DNA of 40,929 nt from Daejeonella sp. GTDB taxonomy: Bacteria > Bacteroidota > Bacteroidia > Sphingobacteriales > Sphingobacteriaceae. The stretch lies in NCBI GenBank assembly GCA_030831705.1, contig JAURKO010000240.1, forward strand, positions 1-40,929. Direction: 5' to 3'. Below the pieces are notes generated by a model. The model was not told where the DNA came from and made no database searches. It was given only the letters and a program-made list of their open reading frames with translations. A program made the translations under genes and the position numbers. Below, piece after piece: positions 1 through 8,889 of this stretch. How positions within the stretch are numbered: the stretch's first letter is position 1; the number at the start of each line of letters is the position of its first letter.

Positions 1-410
1 CCAATATCAATGATCAGATATTTTTCATCAACACAATTAATAGCCGAACTTGCTCCAAGATAAATCAATTCTGCCTCCCGATCCCCGGTAATTATTTCAG
101 GGATAATACCTGTTTCTGATTTGATTCTCTCTAACAACTCTGTTCCGTTGATGGAAGTCCGGAGCGCTGATGTAGCCACAGCCCTCACCGTTTTAACCTG
201 ATAAAGGTCTATTGTTTTTTTGAATTCTTTCAATGCTGTAAGTCCGCGATCAAAAGCCGCCTCACTGATATAGCCCTTTTGGATTCCCCCCTCAGCTAAT
301 TTTACTGCTATGCTTTCATTATAAACGAGCATAGGCTTATTTTTAATGATGTTTGCAATCAATAACTGAAAAGTATTTGTACCCAGATCAAGTATTGCAA
401 CGGAATTCAT
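1..410 (-). CDS. Ppx/GppA-family exopolyphosphatase/pppGpp phosphatase, N-terminal part (truncated at window edge)
   Basis: Reverse-strand translation from ATG at 410 reads MNSVAILDLGTNTFQLLIANIIKNKPMLVYNESIAVKLAEGG...AVATSALRTSINGTELLERIKSETGIIPEIITGDREAELIYLGA..., with Ppx/GppA ASKHA motifs. Confidence 0.85.
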   Translation of the reverse strand, partial: MNSVAILDLGTNTFQLLIANIIKNKPMLVYNESIAVKLAEGGIQKGYISEAAFDRGLTALKEFKKTIDLYQVKTVRAVATSALRTSINGTELLERIKSETGIIPEIITGDREAELIYLGASSAINCVDEKYLIIDI

Positions 411-493
411 TTTTTGAGTAATATTTATAAATGGACTATGCCTTTACCTTAAGTTTTCACGTTTTGCAGCTATCCGAAGGGTAGAACTTTTAC

Positions 494-562
494 CACAAAG
501 CTTGATTTGAAACACGAAACCCCGCATTTTAGGCAGGTGCTTTTTATAGCCAGTGCTTTGTG
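494..562. repeat. Inverted repeat GCTTTGTG/CACAAAGC (494-501 and 555-562) just 3' of the DUF1648 gene
   Basis: Read directly: cacaaagc at 494-501 and gctttgtg at 555-562, a perfect 8-bp inverted repeat starting 7 bp after the DUF1648 stop codon (minus strand). Confidence 0.6.
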
Positions 563-568
563 TTTTCG

Positions 569-1069
569 TTATTGTTTTGTCTTGAATGATTTAATCACAA
601 AATAAATCAGAGGAATAAAAATTAGCCCCAATGTCAAAGGCAAAACCCAAATTCCAAGTCCGTTCGCTTCTCCATTTCCATTTTGAATTGTCTTGAAAGC
701 AATTAATCCAAAAATAACAACAATAACAAGTTTCAAATATCTAATCATTCTTGTTGCATTTGTGTATTGTCTTAATGCGTTATGTTGTGTTATGTTGGTC
801 GGATAATTAAAAATGTGAGGAAACTTATTTAGAAATGTAAGTCCGACGAATAGAGCTGTTGCTAGTAGTGGCAAAGTCAAAATAGTAGCTTTTCCGCTAA
901 ATCCGTCCGCTTCTCCTGCTGTATTATAATGTGTTGGAATAGTGTCAGGTAAGTCTGCGTAGTTTTTAACGGTGAAACCCCAAACAGAAATAACCAAAAC
1001 CCAACCAATAATTTCGAATGCCTTGTCGGCTGTGGTGAGCTCTAGTTTTATTTTTGGTCTTTCTTCCAT
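569..1069 (-). CDS. DUF1648 domain-containing membrane protein
   Basis: ORF 166 aa; YADLPDTIPTHYNTAGEADGFSGKATILTLPLL is typical of DUF1648, followed by several TM segments. Confidence 0.75.
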   Translation of the reverse strand: MEERPKIKLELTTADKAFEIIGWVLVISVWGFTVKNYADLPDTIPTHYNTAGEADGFSGKATILTLPLLATALFVGLTFLNKFPHIFNYPTNITQHNALRQYTNATRMIRYLKLVIVVIFGLIAFKTIQNGNGEANGLGIWVLPLTLGLIFIPLIYFVIKSFKTKQ

Positions 1070-1110
1070 TATTTTAAATTTCCTCGATGTCGTTTCTTAA
1101 CATCGGCTGT

Positions 1111-1159
1111 AACTTTTAGCTTTTAAAATTTCACCTTCAGCTTTTATCTTTCACCTTAT
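1111..1159. repeat. Degenerate heptad array (AACTTTT|AGCTTTT|AAAATTT|CACCTTC|AGCTTTT|ATCTTTC|ACCTTAT)
   Basis: 7-nt register read by eye; overlaps the stop codon of the minus-strand permease gene (1156-1158). Confidence 0.5.
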
Positions 1160-2460
1160 TCTTTATACATAAACCATTTCCCCAACTCAGCAAAACTCAC
1201 TTTTTTACCATACATCAAGATACCCACACGATAGATTCGAGATGCTACCCATGTTGTGAAAATGAATCCGGCGATGAGTAAGATGATTGATAAAGCTAAT
1301 TCCCAATTTGGTACCCCAAAGGGTAACCTAACCATCATTGCAATTGGTGATGTGAATGGTATGATGCTTAACCAGAACGACAGACTACTATCTGGGTTGT
1401 TGACAATGAAACTGAACGACATGATATAGGTAAATAGCAGCGGCAGAGTTATGGGCAGCATGAATTGCTGAGTTTCAGTATCACTTTCAACAGCAGAACC
1501 TACAGCGGCAAAAAGGGCACTATAAAGCATGTATCCACCAAGAAAGAATATAATAAATATTGGAAGTATGTAAGTCCAGTCAACCGTTTGGACAGCCTTT
1601 ATGATATCCATTCCAGGGCCATCGGTACTTACTGCTGCAGCTTGTTTATTCATAGGTACTTCAGATTTTATCTGATCCATTTTACCCTTAAACATAACTT
1701 GACTGGCAACAGTCATTAGGCCTATTGAAAGTGTAATCCACAGTAGGAATTGCGTTAGACCGACCAGTCCGATTCCAACAATCTTTCCCATCATCAGTTG
1801 AAATGGTTTTACTGATGAAATAACAACCTCCACAATCCTGCTGGTTTTTTCTTCAATAATCCCCCGCATAACCTGAATTCCATAAATGAAAAGTGACATG
1901 TATATCAATATGGCTGCTGCAAACCCCACAGCCATAGCAGCACCTGAGCTACTGTCTTTTTCACCTTCAAGAGTTAATTCCTTTGATACAACAGATAATT
2001 TTGGTTTTATCTTATCCAGCATTAGTACATCAATGCCTGCATCAGCGAGCAGTTTGGTTCGCATCTGGTCGTTTAATTGGCTTTCAATGGTATTAATTAC
2101 AGAAATACCTGCCTTTTTCTGGGAGAACATTTCAATAGTCCCTCCGTTTGAAATGTTCCCGGGAATGTAGAGCACGAATGCATCTTCATTTTTGATAACT
2201 TTCTGTTTGGCTTCTGCTAGGCTCAGTTCTGATTTACGAAATGTAGCCGATTTTTTATTTTCTAGACCTTTATTGAATATTCCGCTGTCGTCAATTACTT
2301 CCACTGCCGGTATATTGTCGCCACCTTGCATCGATAGTGCAAAAATAAGAGCGTACATCCCTATGATTAAGATGGGTACCAGAAATGTCATGACTAGAAA
2401 CGATTTCTTTTTTACCCTGCTAAAATATTCTCTTTTTATAATTAGTATGATCTTGCTCAT
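1156..2460 (-). CDS. ABC-2 type transporter permease (NatB-like)
   Basis: 434 aa; N-terminal IIKREYFSRVKKKSFLVMTFLVPILIIGMYALI, large extracytoplasmic loop, then GIQVMRGIIEEKTSRIVEVVISSVKPFQLMMGKIVGIGLVGLTQ, characteristic of ABC-2 permeases; adjacent to an ATPase gene. Confidence 0.88.
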   Translation of the reverse strand: MSKIILIIKREYFSRVKKKSFLVMTFLVPILIIGMYALIFALSMQGGDNIPAVEVIDDSGIFNKGLENKKSATFRKSELSLAEAKQKVIKNEDAFVLYIPGNISNGGTIEMFSQKKAGISVINTIESQLNDQMRTKLLADAGIDVLMLDKIKPKLSVVSKELTLEGEKDSSSGAAMAVGFAAAILIYMSLFIYGIQVMRGIIEEKTSRIVEVVISSVKPFQLMMGKIVGIGLVGLTQFLLWITLSIGLMTVASQVMFKGKMDQIKSEVPMNKQAAAVSTDGPGMDIIKAVQTVDWTYILPIFIIFFLGGYMLYSALFAAVGSAVESDTETQQFMLPITLPLLFTYIMSFSFIVNNPDSSLSFWLSIIPFTSPIAMMVRLPFGVPNWELALSIILLIAGFIFTTWVASRIYRVGILMYGKKVSFAELGKWFMYKE

Positions 2461-2469
2461 TTTTCGGAT

Positions 2470-3366
2470 TTAATTTTTTACGTTTTGAATAAAAATGTCA
2501 TTCATGCTGGGTACAATTTCAGTTAGCTCGGTGACCTGAACTTTTGGGATTAAAAATTTCAAAACATCATTTGAAGAAAATCCCGGATTGATTTGAATGG
2601 TCAGATGCGTGCCTTTTTCATTTTTATTCTCCTCACTGATTGTGAACAGCGAAGATTCAACGGAATCCAAAACACCTGAATATGCTATCTTATAAGTATT
2701 GTTTCTGTAAAGATCCTTTATATCCTTCACCTTACCGTCGAGAATTTTCTTTGATTTATGGATAAGAGCAATACTGTCGCACAATTGTTCAACAGATTCC
2801 ATTCGGTGAGTTGAGAAGATAATGGTTGCGCCTTTTTGGTTTAATTCCAGAATTTCATTGGTTATTAACTGGGCATTTACAGGGTCAAATCCCGAGAATG
2901 GCTCATCTAGAATTATCAATTCAGGATTGTGAACAACTGTCGCAATAAATTGTACTTTCTGCTGCATACCCTTGCTTAAATCTTCAACCTTTTTATTCCA
3001 CCAGCTTTGGATACCCATTTTCTCAAACCAATATCTGATCCTGCTTGTGGCATCTGCTTTTGATAAACCTTTCAATTGTGCCAGATACAACATTTGTTCA
3101 CCAATTTCCATTTTTTTATATAATCCCCTTTCTTCAGGCAGATATCCAATTTTTGAAATGTGGGAAGGATTTAATTTTTCACCATTTAATAATATTTCAC
3201 CTTGGTCAGGCGCAGTAATCTGATTGATTATTCGAATTAGAGAGGTTTTTCCTGCACCGTTCGGACCCAGAAGTCCGAACACTGAACCCTGTTCGATTTC
3301 AATCGAGACATCGTCTAATGCCCGGTGTTTAGCATATTGTTTTACTATGTTTCTGATGCTTAGCAT
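2470..3366 (-). CDS. ABC transporter ATP-binding protein (NatA-like)
   Basis: Walker A GPNGAGKTS, signature LSKGMQQKVQF, Walker B LIILDEPFSGFDP. Confidence 0.92.
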   Translation of the reverse strand: MLSIRNIVKQYAKHRALDDVSIEIEQGSVFGLLGPNGAGKTSLIRIINQITAPDQGEILLNGEKLNPSHISKIGYLPEERGLYKKMEIGEQMLYLAQLKGLSKADATSRIRYWFEKMGIQSWWNKKVEDLSKGMQQKVQFIATVVHNPELIILDEPFSGFDPVNAQLITNEILELNQKGATIIFSTHRMESVEQLCDSIALIHKSKKILDGKVKDIKDLYRNNTYKIAYSGVLDSVESSLFTISEENKNEKGTHLTIQINPGFSSNDVLKFLIPKVQVTELTEIVPSMNDIFIQNVKN

Positions 3367-3648
3367 ATTATCGGATTATTCTTTTTTAGATATTATTCTA
3401 CAGATTTTGTTACATATTTTCGTCCTTTTTTATTACTCAAAAACGGCGTATGATTTTAAAAATCAGGATGGATGGATCGAGGTTTGTTAAGATCCTAATT
3501 TAATTAAAGTTTGCGGTTTAATATTTTTCAATAGTTTCTATGTCGCTACCATGTTATTTTTCTTTCATATTCTGGTTATTATGGCCAAAAATAAACATGT
3601 GCGCTATTTTTTATTTTGGAATTTATATCTTTAAAACAAAGACATTCA

Positions 3649-6381
3649 ATGATACAATTTAGTTCAAAAAAAATCTTTGTTTTAATTGCTCTGCTGGTTG
3701 TAGTAGGTGCATTATATAAGCTGGCTCTTTCTAACCAGAAAGTGGATTACAATACCCATGTAAAGCCTATTATCAATAAAAAATGTATCTCTTGTCATGG
3801 TGGAGTCAAGCAGGAAGCTGGATTTAGTCTACTATTTCAGGAAGAAGCATTAGGACTTACTGAATCAGGTAAACCTGCAATTATTCCGGGAGATCCGGAT
3901 GGCAGTGAATTGATTAAAAGAATTACTCATAAGGATCCGGCAGAAAGGATGCCTTATAAGCATGAAGCACTTTCTGAAGAAGAAATTGAAGTTTTCAGGC
4001 AATGGATTAAAGAAGGTGCAAAATGGGGGGAGCATTGGGCTTATGTACCCGTGAAAAAACAGGACATACCAGGTATAAATAATAAATGGGTTAGAAATGA
4101 TATTGATAGATTTATTTATGAAAAGCTGGAGGAACAGAAATTAGATCCCTCTCCAGAAGCTGATAAGGCAACTCTATTGAGAAGACTTAGTCTAGATCTT
4201 ATCGGACTTCCTGCTTCATCGGCCATTTCAAAGAAGTTCCTTCAAGACAATTCTAATAATGCTTACGAGAATCTTGTAGACGATTTGTTGTCCTCTCCCC
4301 GTTATGGTGAGCGATGGACATCTCTTTGGCTTGACCTTGCCCGCTATGCAGATACCAGAGGATATGAGGCCGACCGAGGTAGAATTATCTGGAAATACCG
4401 CGACTGGTTGATCAAAGCATATAATTCAGATAAGCCATACAATGATTTTTTGATTGAGCAACTTGCCGGTGATCTGTTGCCAAATCCTGATGATGCAAAA
4501 TATATTGCAACAGCTTTTCACAGGAACACCATGACTAATGATGAAGGAGGAACTGATAATGAAGAGTTTAGAACTTCTGCTGTGATGGATCGGGTAAATA
4601 CAACTTGGAGTGCTACCATGGGAACTTCATTTAACTGTGTGCAATGCCACAGTCATCCTTACGATCCGTTTAAAAGTGATGAATATTATAAGTTTCTGGC
4701 CTTTTTTAATAATACAAGGGATGAAGATACTAATGCAGATTATCCTTTATTACGCCAGTATAATTCTCAGGATAGTTTAAAGTTGGTAAAGTTGATTGGA
4801 TGGTTAAAAAGTAATACCTCAGAAAACCAAGCGAAAAAATACTTTAACTTTCTTAAAACCTGGCAGCCAACAATTAATTCGCTGCAATGTGATCAGTTTG
4901 CCAATGCCGCATTGATTAGCAGCTGGTTTGCCGGACTGCGAAATAACGGTACGTGTCGGTTGAAGGATGTTTTTTTAGAGAATAAAACACAGCTGATGTT
5001 TCGTTATAAAACCAATTTTGATGGAGGTAAATGGTCTATTTATCTGGATGCTTTGAATGGGAAACTATTAAAGACTGTTCCCTTAGCAAATACAAAAGGT
5101 GAATGGAAAATTGTAATGCTACCAATACCCGCTGAAAAGGGGAAACATAACCTGTTTTTTAAATATTTCAGTCCGGCAATCAAAAACCCAGACGATACCG
5201 GTGTGCTCTTTGAGTGGTTTCAGTTTGATGACCCTTTTCCCGGCAAAGGAAAACCTGGTTATGAGCTTGCTTTAAATAGTTTTAATCAGCTGATGCAAGC
5301 CAGGGTAGATGAAACACCCATCATGATCGAAAATAATCACGAACAATACAGAACTACTCAGATTTTTGAACGTGGAAATTGGATGGTTAAAGGAAACAAA
5401 GTTGAACCTGGTGTTCCCGACATAATGAACCCAATGCCTGCAAATGTTCCTAAGAACAGATTAGGAATGGCCTTGTGGTTAACTGATAAGAAAAATCCAC
5501 TTGTAGCCAGAACCATGGTAAATAGATTGTGGGAGCAATTGTTTGGATTTGGTATAGCCGAAACTCTTGAAGACCTTGGTTCTCAAGGAATAGCGCCAAC
5601 TCACAAGGAATTACTTGATCATTTGTCCTGGAAGTTCATGAATGAGCATAACTGGAGTATGAAAAGTCTCTTAAAAGAGATTGTCATGTCTGCGGCATAC
5701 AGACAGAGCTCTTTTGTGACTGAGGAAAAATTAAAGATTGACCCCAATAACAAGTTTTATTCAAGAGCTTCCAGAATAAGACTATCAGCAGAGCAGCTCA
5801 GAGATCAAGGTTTGGAAGTGAGTAAGGTATTGAGTAATAAAATGTATGGACCGAGTGTTATGCCTTTTCAGCCGGAAGGAATTTGGAAATCACCATATAA
5901 CGGAGACAAATGGATAATGAGTCAGGGGGAGGATCAGTACAGAAGGGCAGTTTATACGTATCTCAAGCGTACTGCTCCTTATCCTTCTATGATGACCTTT
6001 GATGGAAGTGCTCGTGAATCATGCTTGCCCCGTAGAATAAGGACTAACACTCCGCTGCAGGCCTTAACCTCACTAAATGACTCTACAACATTGGTCATTT
6101 CCAGGAGTTTGGCACTGCGAATGAAAGAGTTGGGAGGGAAGGAAACAAAAGTTCAGATCAGTAAGGCCTACGAAGCCATGATGTTCAAACCGATTTCGGA
6201 GAAAAAATTAAAGGTGCTATCCGATTTGTATTCTGAAGCTTTAAAGAAATATAAAAAAGATAAAACGGCCATATCTCAATTAATGGGTTCAAAAGATAAA
6301 CCTGCAGACCCTGAAACAGCATCATTGGTAATTGTTGCCGGTGCCATGTTGAATATGGATGAATGGCTCAATAAGAATTAA
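3649..6381 (+). CDS. PSD1 and planctomycete-type cytochrome c domain protein (DUF1549/DUF1553)
   Basis: Signal anchor then CISCHGG haem motif; DUF1549 region with CVQCHSHPYDPF; C-terminal DUF1553 region (NRLWEQLFGFGIAETLEDLGSQG...SAAYRQSS...PRRIRTNTPLQALTSLND). Supplied ORF starts at TTG 3616; ATG at 3649 (MIQFSSKK) is the likelier start. Confidence 0.9.
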   Translation: MIQFSSKKIFVLIALLVVVGALYKLALSNQKVDYNTHVKPIINKKCISCHGGVKQEAGFSLLFQEEALGLTESGKPAIIPGDPDGSELIKRITHKDPAERMPYKHEALSEEEIEVFRQWIKEGAKWGEHWAYVPVKKQDIPGINNKWVRNDIDRFIYEKLEEQKLDPSPEADKATLLRRLSLDLIGLPASSAISKKFLQDNSNNAYENLVDDLLSSPRYGERWTSLWLDLARYADTRGYEADRGRIIWKYRDWLIKAYNSDKPYNDFLIEQLAGDLLPNPDDAKYIATAFHRNTMTNDEGGTDNEEFRTSAVMDRVNTTWSATMGTSFNCVQCHSHPYDPFKSDEYYKFLAFFNNTRDEDTNADYPLLRQYNSQDSLKLVKLIGWLKSNTSENQAKKYFNFLKTWQPTINSLQCDQFANAALISSWFAGLRNNGTCRLKDVFLENKTQLMFRYKTNFDGGKWSIYLDALNGKLLKTVPLANTKGEWKIVMLPIPAEKGKHNLFFKYFSPAIKNPDDTGVLFEWFQFDDPFPGKGKPGYELALNSFNQLMQARVDETPIMIENNHEQYRTTQIFERGNWMVKGNKVEPGVPDIMNPMPANVPKNRLGMALWLTDKKNPLVARTMVNRLWEQLFGFGIAETLEDLGSQGIAPTHKELLDHLSWKFMNEHNWSMKSLLKEIVMSAAYRQSSFVTEEKLKIDPNNKFYSRASRIRLSAEQLRDQGLEVSKVLSNKMYGPSVMPFQPEGIWKSPYNGDKWIMSQGEDQYRRAVYTYLKRTAPYPSMMTFDGSARESCLPRRIRTNTPLQALTSLNDSTTLVISRSLALRMKELGGKETKVQISKAYEAMMFKPISEKKLKVLSDLYSEALKKYKKDKTAISQLMGSKDKPADPETASLVIVAGAMLNMDEWLNKN

Positions 6382-6412
6382 ATAGGTTTTAGTACTTGTA
6401 ATACTATTTTAT

Positions 6413-7918
6413 ATGAAGAGAGATGCTCTGGCACAAAAATTAAAAATGGAGGCCCAACGTGCAGCTTTGCAATTACATACCCGTCGTCAATTTTTAAAGG
6501 AAGGAGCCATGGGTTTTGGTGCACTTGCTTTGGGCTCATTGCTTGGAAGTTGTGGATTTGATGGATCTTCTGCCCCAAATGCAATGCTAGATGCTTCCAA
6601 TCCACTTGCGCCAAAACCTCCAATGTTTCCCGGAAAAGCTAAGTCGGTCATTTATTTACACATGGCCGGGGCACCTTCACAACTTGAGATGTTCAGCTAT
6701 AAGCCAGAATTAGCAAAACTTGACGGTCAGGATTGTCCACAATCTTTACTTGAAGGTAAAAAGTTTGCATTTATAAGAGGAGTACCCAAAATGCTCGGTC
6801 CGCAGGCTAATTTTAAACAACACGGGAAAAGTGGCTTATGGCTTTCAGATAATTTACCCCACCTCGCTACTGTTGCAGATGAGATAGCTATGTTAAATGC
6901 TGTTACAACCGACCAGTTTAACCACGCACCTGCGCAATTACTGATGCATACAGGGTCAGCACGACTTGGAAGGCCTAGTGTTGGCGCCTGGGTAACTTAT
7001 GGAATGGGATCAGAAAATAAGAATTTACCTGGTTTTGTTGTATTAACTTCCGGGGGCAATAATCCGGATGCCGGTAAAAGTGTTTGGGGAAGTGGCTTTC
7101 TGCCAAGTGTTTATCAGGGCGTGCAATGTAGGGGAGAAGGCGATCCGGTTTTATTTATTAAAGATCCTGATGGAATGGACAGAGATCTTCGCAAAGCATC
7201 TATTGATGCCATCAATAAAATTAATCAGGAACAATACGAAGAATATAAAGATCCAGAAATTTTATCGCGCATTGCCCAATATGAAATGGCTTACAAAATG
7301 CAGATTTCAGTGCCTGAAGTAATGAATATAAATGATGAGCCAGCATACATACATGAGATGTACGGTACAGAACCAGGTAAAACAAGTTTTGCTAATAATG
7401 TATTGCTTGCCAGAAAGCTGGTTGAAAAGGGTGTTCGTTTTGTTCAGTTATTTGATTGGGGTTGGGATACGCATGGAAATTCTGCCAGTGGATCAGTCGA
7501 TATCGGACTGGTCAATAAATGCCGAAATGTAGATAAGCCCATTACTGCATTGATTCTTGATCTGAAACAAAGAGGTTTACTTGATGAAACTCTGATAGTT
7601 TGGGGTGCTGAATTTGGAAGAACCCCGATGCAGGAGAATAGAGAAGGAAAAGATATGCCTTTTAAGGGTAGAGATCATCATGCGGGAGCATTCAATATGT
7701 GGATGGCAGGTGGAGGTATTAAGGGTGGTACCACATACGGAGAAACAGACGAAATTGGATACGATATTGTGAATGGTAAAACAGAAGCATTTGATATCCA
7801 GGCTACTATACTCAACCAATTGGGCTTCGATCATGAAAAGTTCACTTATGAATCACAAGGAAGGCCTTTCCGCTTAACGGATGTAGGCGGAAAAGTTATT
7901 AACGATATTATAGCTTAA
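6413..7918 (+). CDS. DUF1501 domain-containing protein with Tat signal/lipobox
   Basis: HTRRQFLKEGAMGFGALALGSLLGSC is a twin-arginine signal with a putative lipobox; body has DUF1501 features (SVIYLHMAGAPSQLEMFSYKP, LPHLATVADEIAMLNAVTTDQFNHAPAQ, GRDHHAGAFNMWMAGGG). Confidence 0.9.
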   Translation: MKRDALAQKLKMEAQRAALQLHTRRQFLKEGAMGFGALALGSLLGSCGFDGSSAPNAMLDASNPLAPKPPMFPGKAKSVIYLHMAGAPSQLEMFSYKPELAKLDGQDCPQSLLEGKKFAFIRGVPKMLGPQANFKQHGKSGLWLSDNLPHLATVADEIAMLNAVTTDQFNHAPAQLLMHTGSARLGRPSVGAWVTYGMGSENKNLPGFVVLTSGGNNPDAGKSVWGSGFLPSVYQGVQCRGEGDPVLFIKDPDGMDRDLRKASIDAINKINQEQYEEYKDPEILSRIAQYEMAYKMQISVPEVMNINDEPAYIHEMYGTEPGKTSFANNVLLARKLVEKGVRFVQLFDWGWDTHGNSASGSVDIGLVNKCRNVDKPITALILDLKQRGLLDETLIVWGAEFGRTPMQENREGKDMPFKGRDHHAGAFNMWMAGGGIKGGTTYGETDEIGYDIVNGKTEAFDIQATILNQLGFDHEKFTYESQGRPFRLTDVGGKVINDIIA

Positions 7919-7938
7919 ATTGAATTTGAGGTAATTAT

Positions 7939-8874
7939 ATGAAACAAGACCGAAGAAAGTTTATCAAAACATCTGCTGTTGGTTCAGCAGGATTATTATT
8001 ATCCTCATTAGAGTCTCTCGCCTTACCCGAAATGACTAATTCAACGTTAAATAAGAATTATGAACTGAAGATTCTGGCAACTATGTGGGGTTATCAGGGT
8101 ACGGTAGATTCTTTTTGTGCAAAGGTCAAAAAGGAAGGGTATGACGGAATAGAATTGTGGTGGCCAACAGATAATAAAAAGTCTCAGGATGAAATATTTG
8201 CCGCTCTGAAGAAGCATGATCTTGAAATTGGCTTCCTCTGCGGGGGATCTCAGTCTGACCCTCAGACACACTTTGAGTTCTACAAAAGAATGATCGATGC
8301 GGCAGCGAAACAAAATATTCAGAGACCATTGTACATTAATAATCACTCTGGAAGGGACTATTTTAGTTTCGATGATAATAAGAAATTCATTGAACACACT
8401 CAGGCATTGGCAAAGGAAACCGGCCTTTTAATTTGCCATGAGACACATCGTGGCCGAATGTTGTTTGCTGCGCATATTACCAGAAATTTCCTCGAGAAAT
8501 ATCCTGATATGAAGCTGACTTTAGATATTTCACATTGGTGCAATGTGCATGAGAGCTTACTTGCTGATCAGAAAGAAACCATTGATCTGGCCTTGGCACG
8601 AACTGAACATATTCATGCTAGAATCGGCCATCCTGAAGGCCCTCAAGTTAATGATCCCCGTGCACCCGAATGGGAATTAACTGTGAAACAACATTTCGAG
8701 TGGTGGGATAAAGTAGTGGAGAGGAAAAAAATGAAGGGGGAGCCTGTTACTTTTTTAACAGAATTTGGTCCACCTGATTATATGCCTACTTATCCGTTTA
8801 CCAGACAAGCTTTGTCTGATCAATGGGCTGTCAACGTGCACATGATGCATTTGCTTAGAAAACGATATTCCTGA
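7939..8874 (+). CDS. Sugar phosphate isomerase/epimerase-like TIM-barrel protein, Tat signal
   Basis: MKQDRRKFIKTSAVGSAGLLLSS twin-arginine signal; AP-endonuclease-2/xylose-isomerase-like barrel (KKEGYDGIELWWP, ICHETHRGR, LTLDISHWCNVHES, HIHARIGHPEGPQ). Confidence 0.85.
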   Translation: MKQDRRKFIKTSAVGSAGLLLSSLESLALPEMTNSTLNKNYELKILATMWGYQGTVDSFCAKVKKEGYDGIELWWPTDNKKSQDEIFAALKKHDLEIGFLCGGSQSDPQTHFEFYKRMIDAAAKQNIQRPLYINNHSGRDYFSFDDNKKFIEHTQALAKETGLLICHETHRGRMLFAAHITRNFLEKYPDMKLTLDISHWCNVHESLLADQKETIDLALARTEHIHARIGHPEGPQVNDPRAPEWELTVKQHFEWWDKVVERKKMKGEPVTFLTEFGPPDYMPTYPFTRQALSDQWAVNVHMMHLLRKRYS

Positions 8875-8889
8875 TTTCATCTTGCCTGA

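Noticed and set aside
1465-2473. Plus-strand ORFs 1465-1719, 1886-2170 and 2192-2473
   Set aside because: Antisense to the ABC permease gene, with no recognisable domains or initiation context.
3616-3648. N-terminal extension MEFISLKQRHS of the PSD1 protein
   Set aside because: Requires a TTG start; ATG 3649 gives a normal signal-anchor N-terminus.
8047-8397. Minus-strand ORFs 8047-8397 and 8126-8329
   Set aside because: Antisense to the TIM-barrel gene, mutually overlapping, with low-quality protein sequence.
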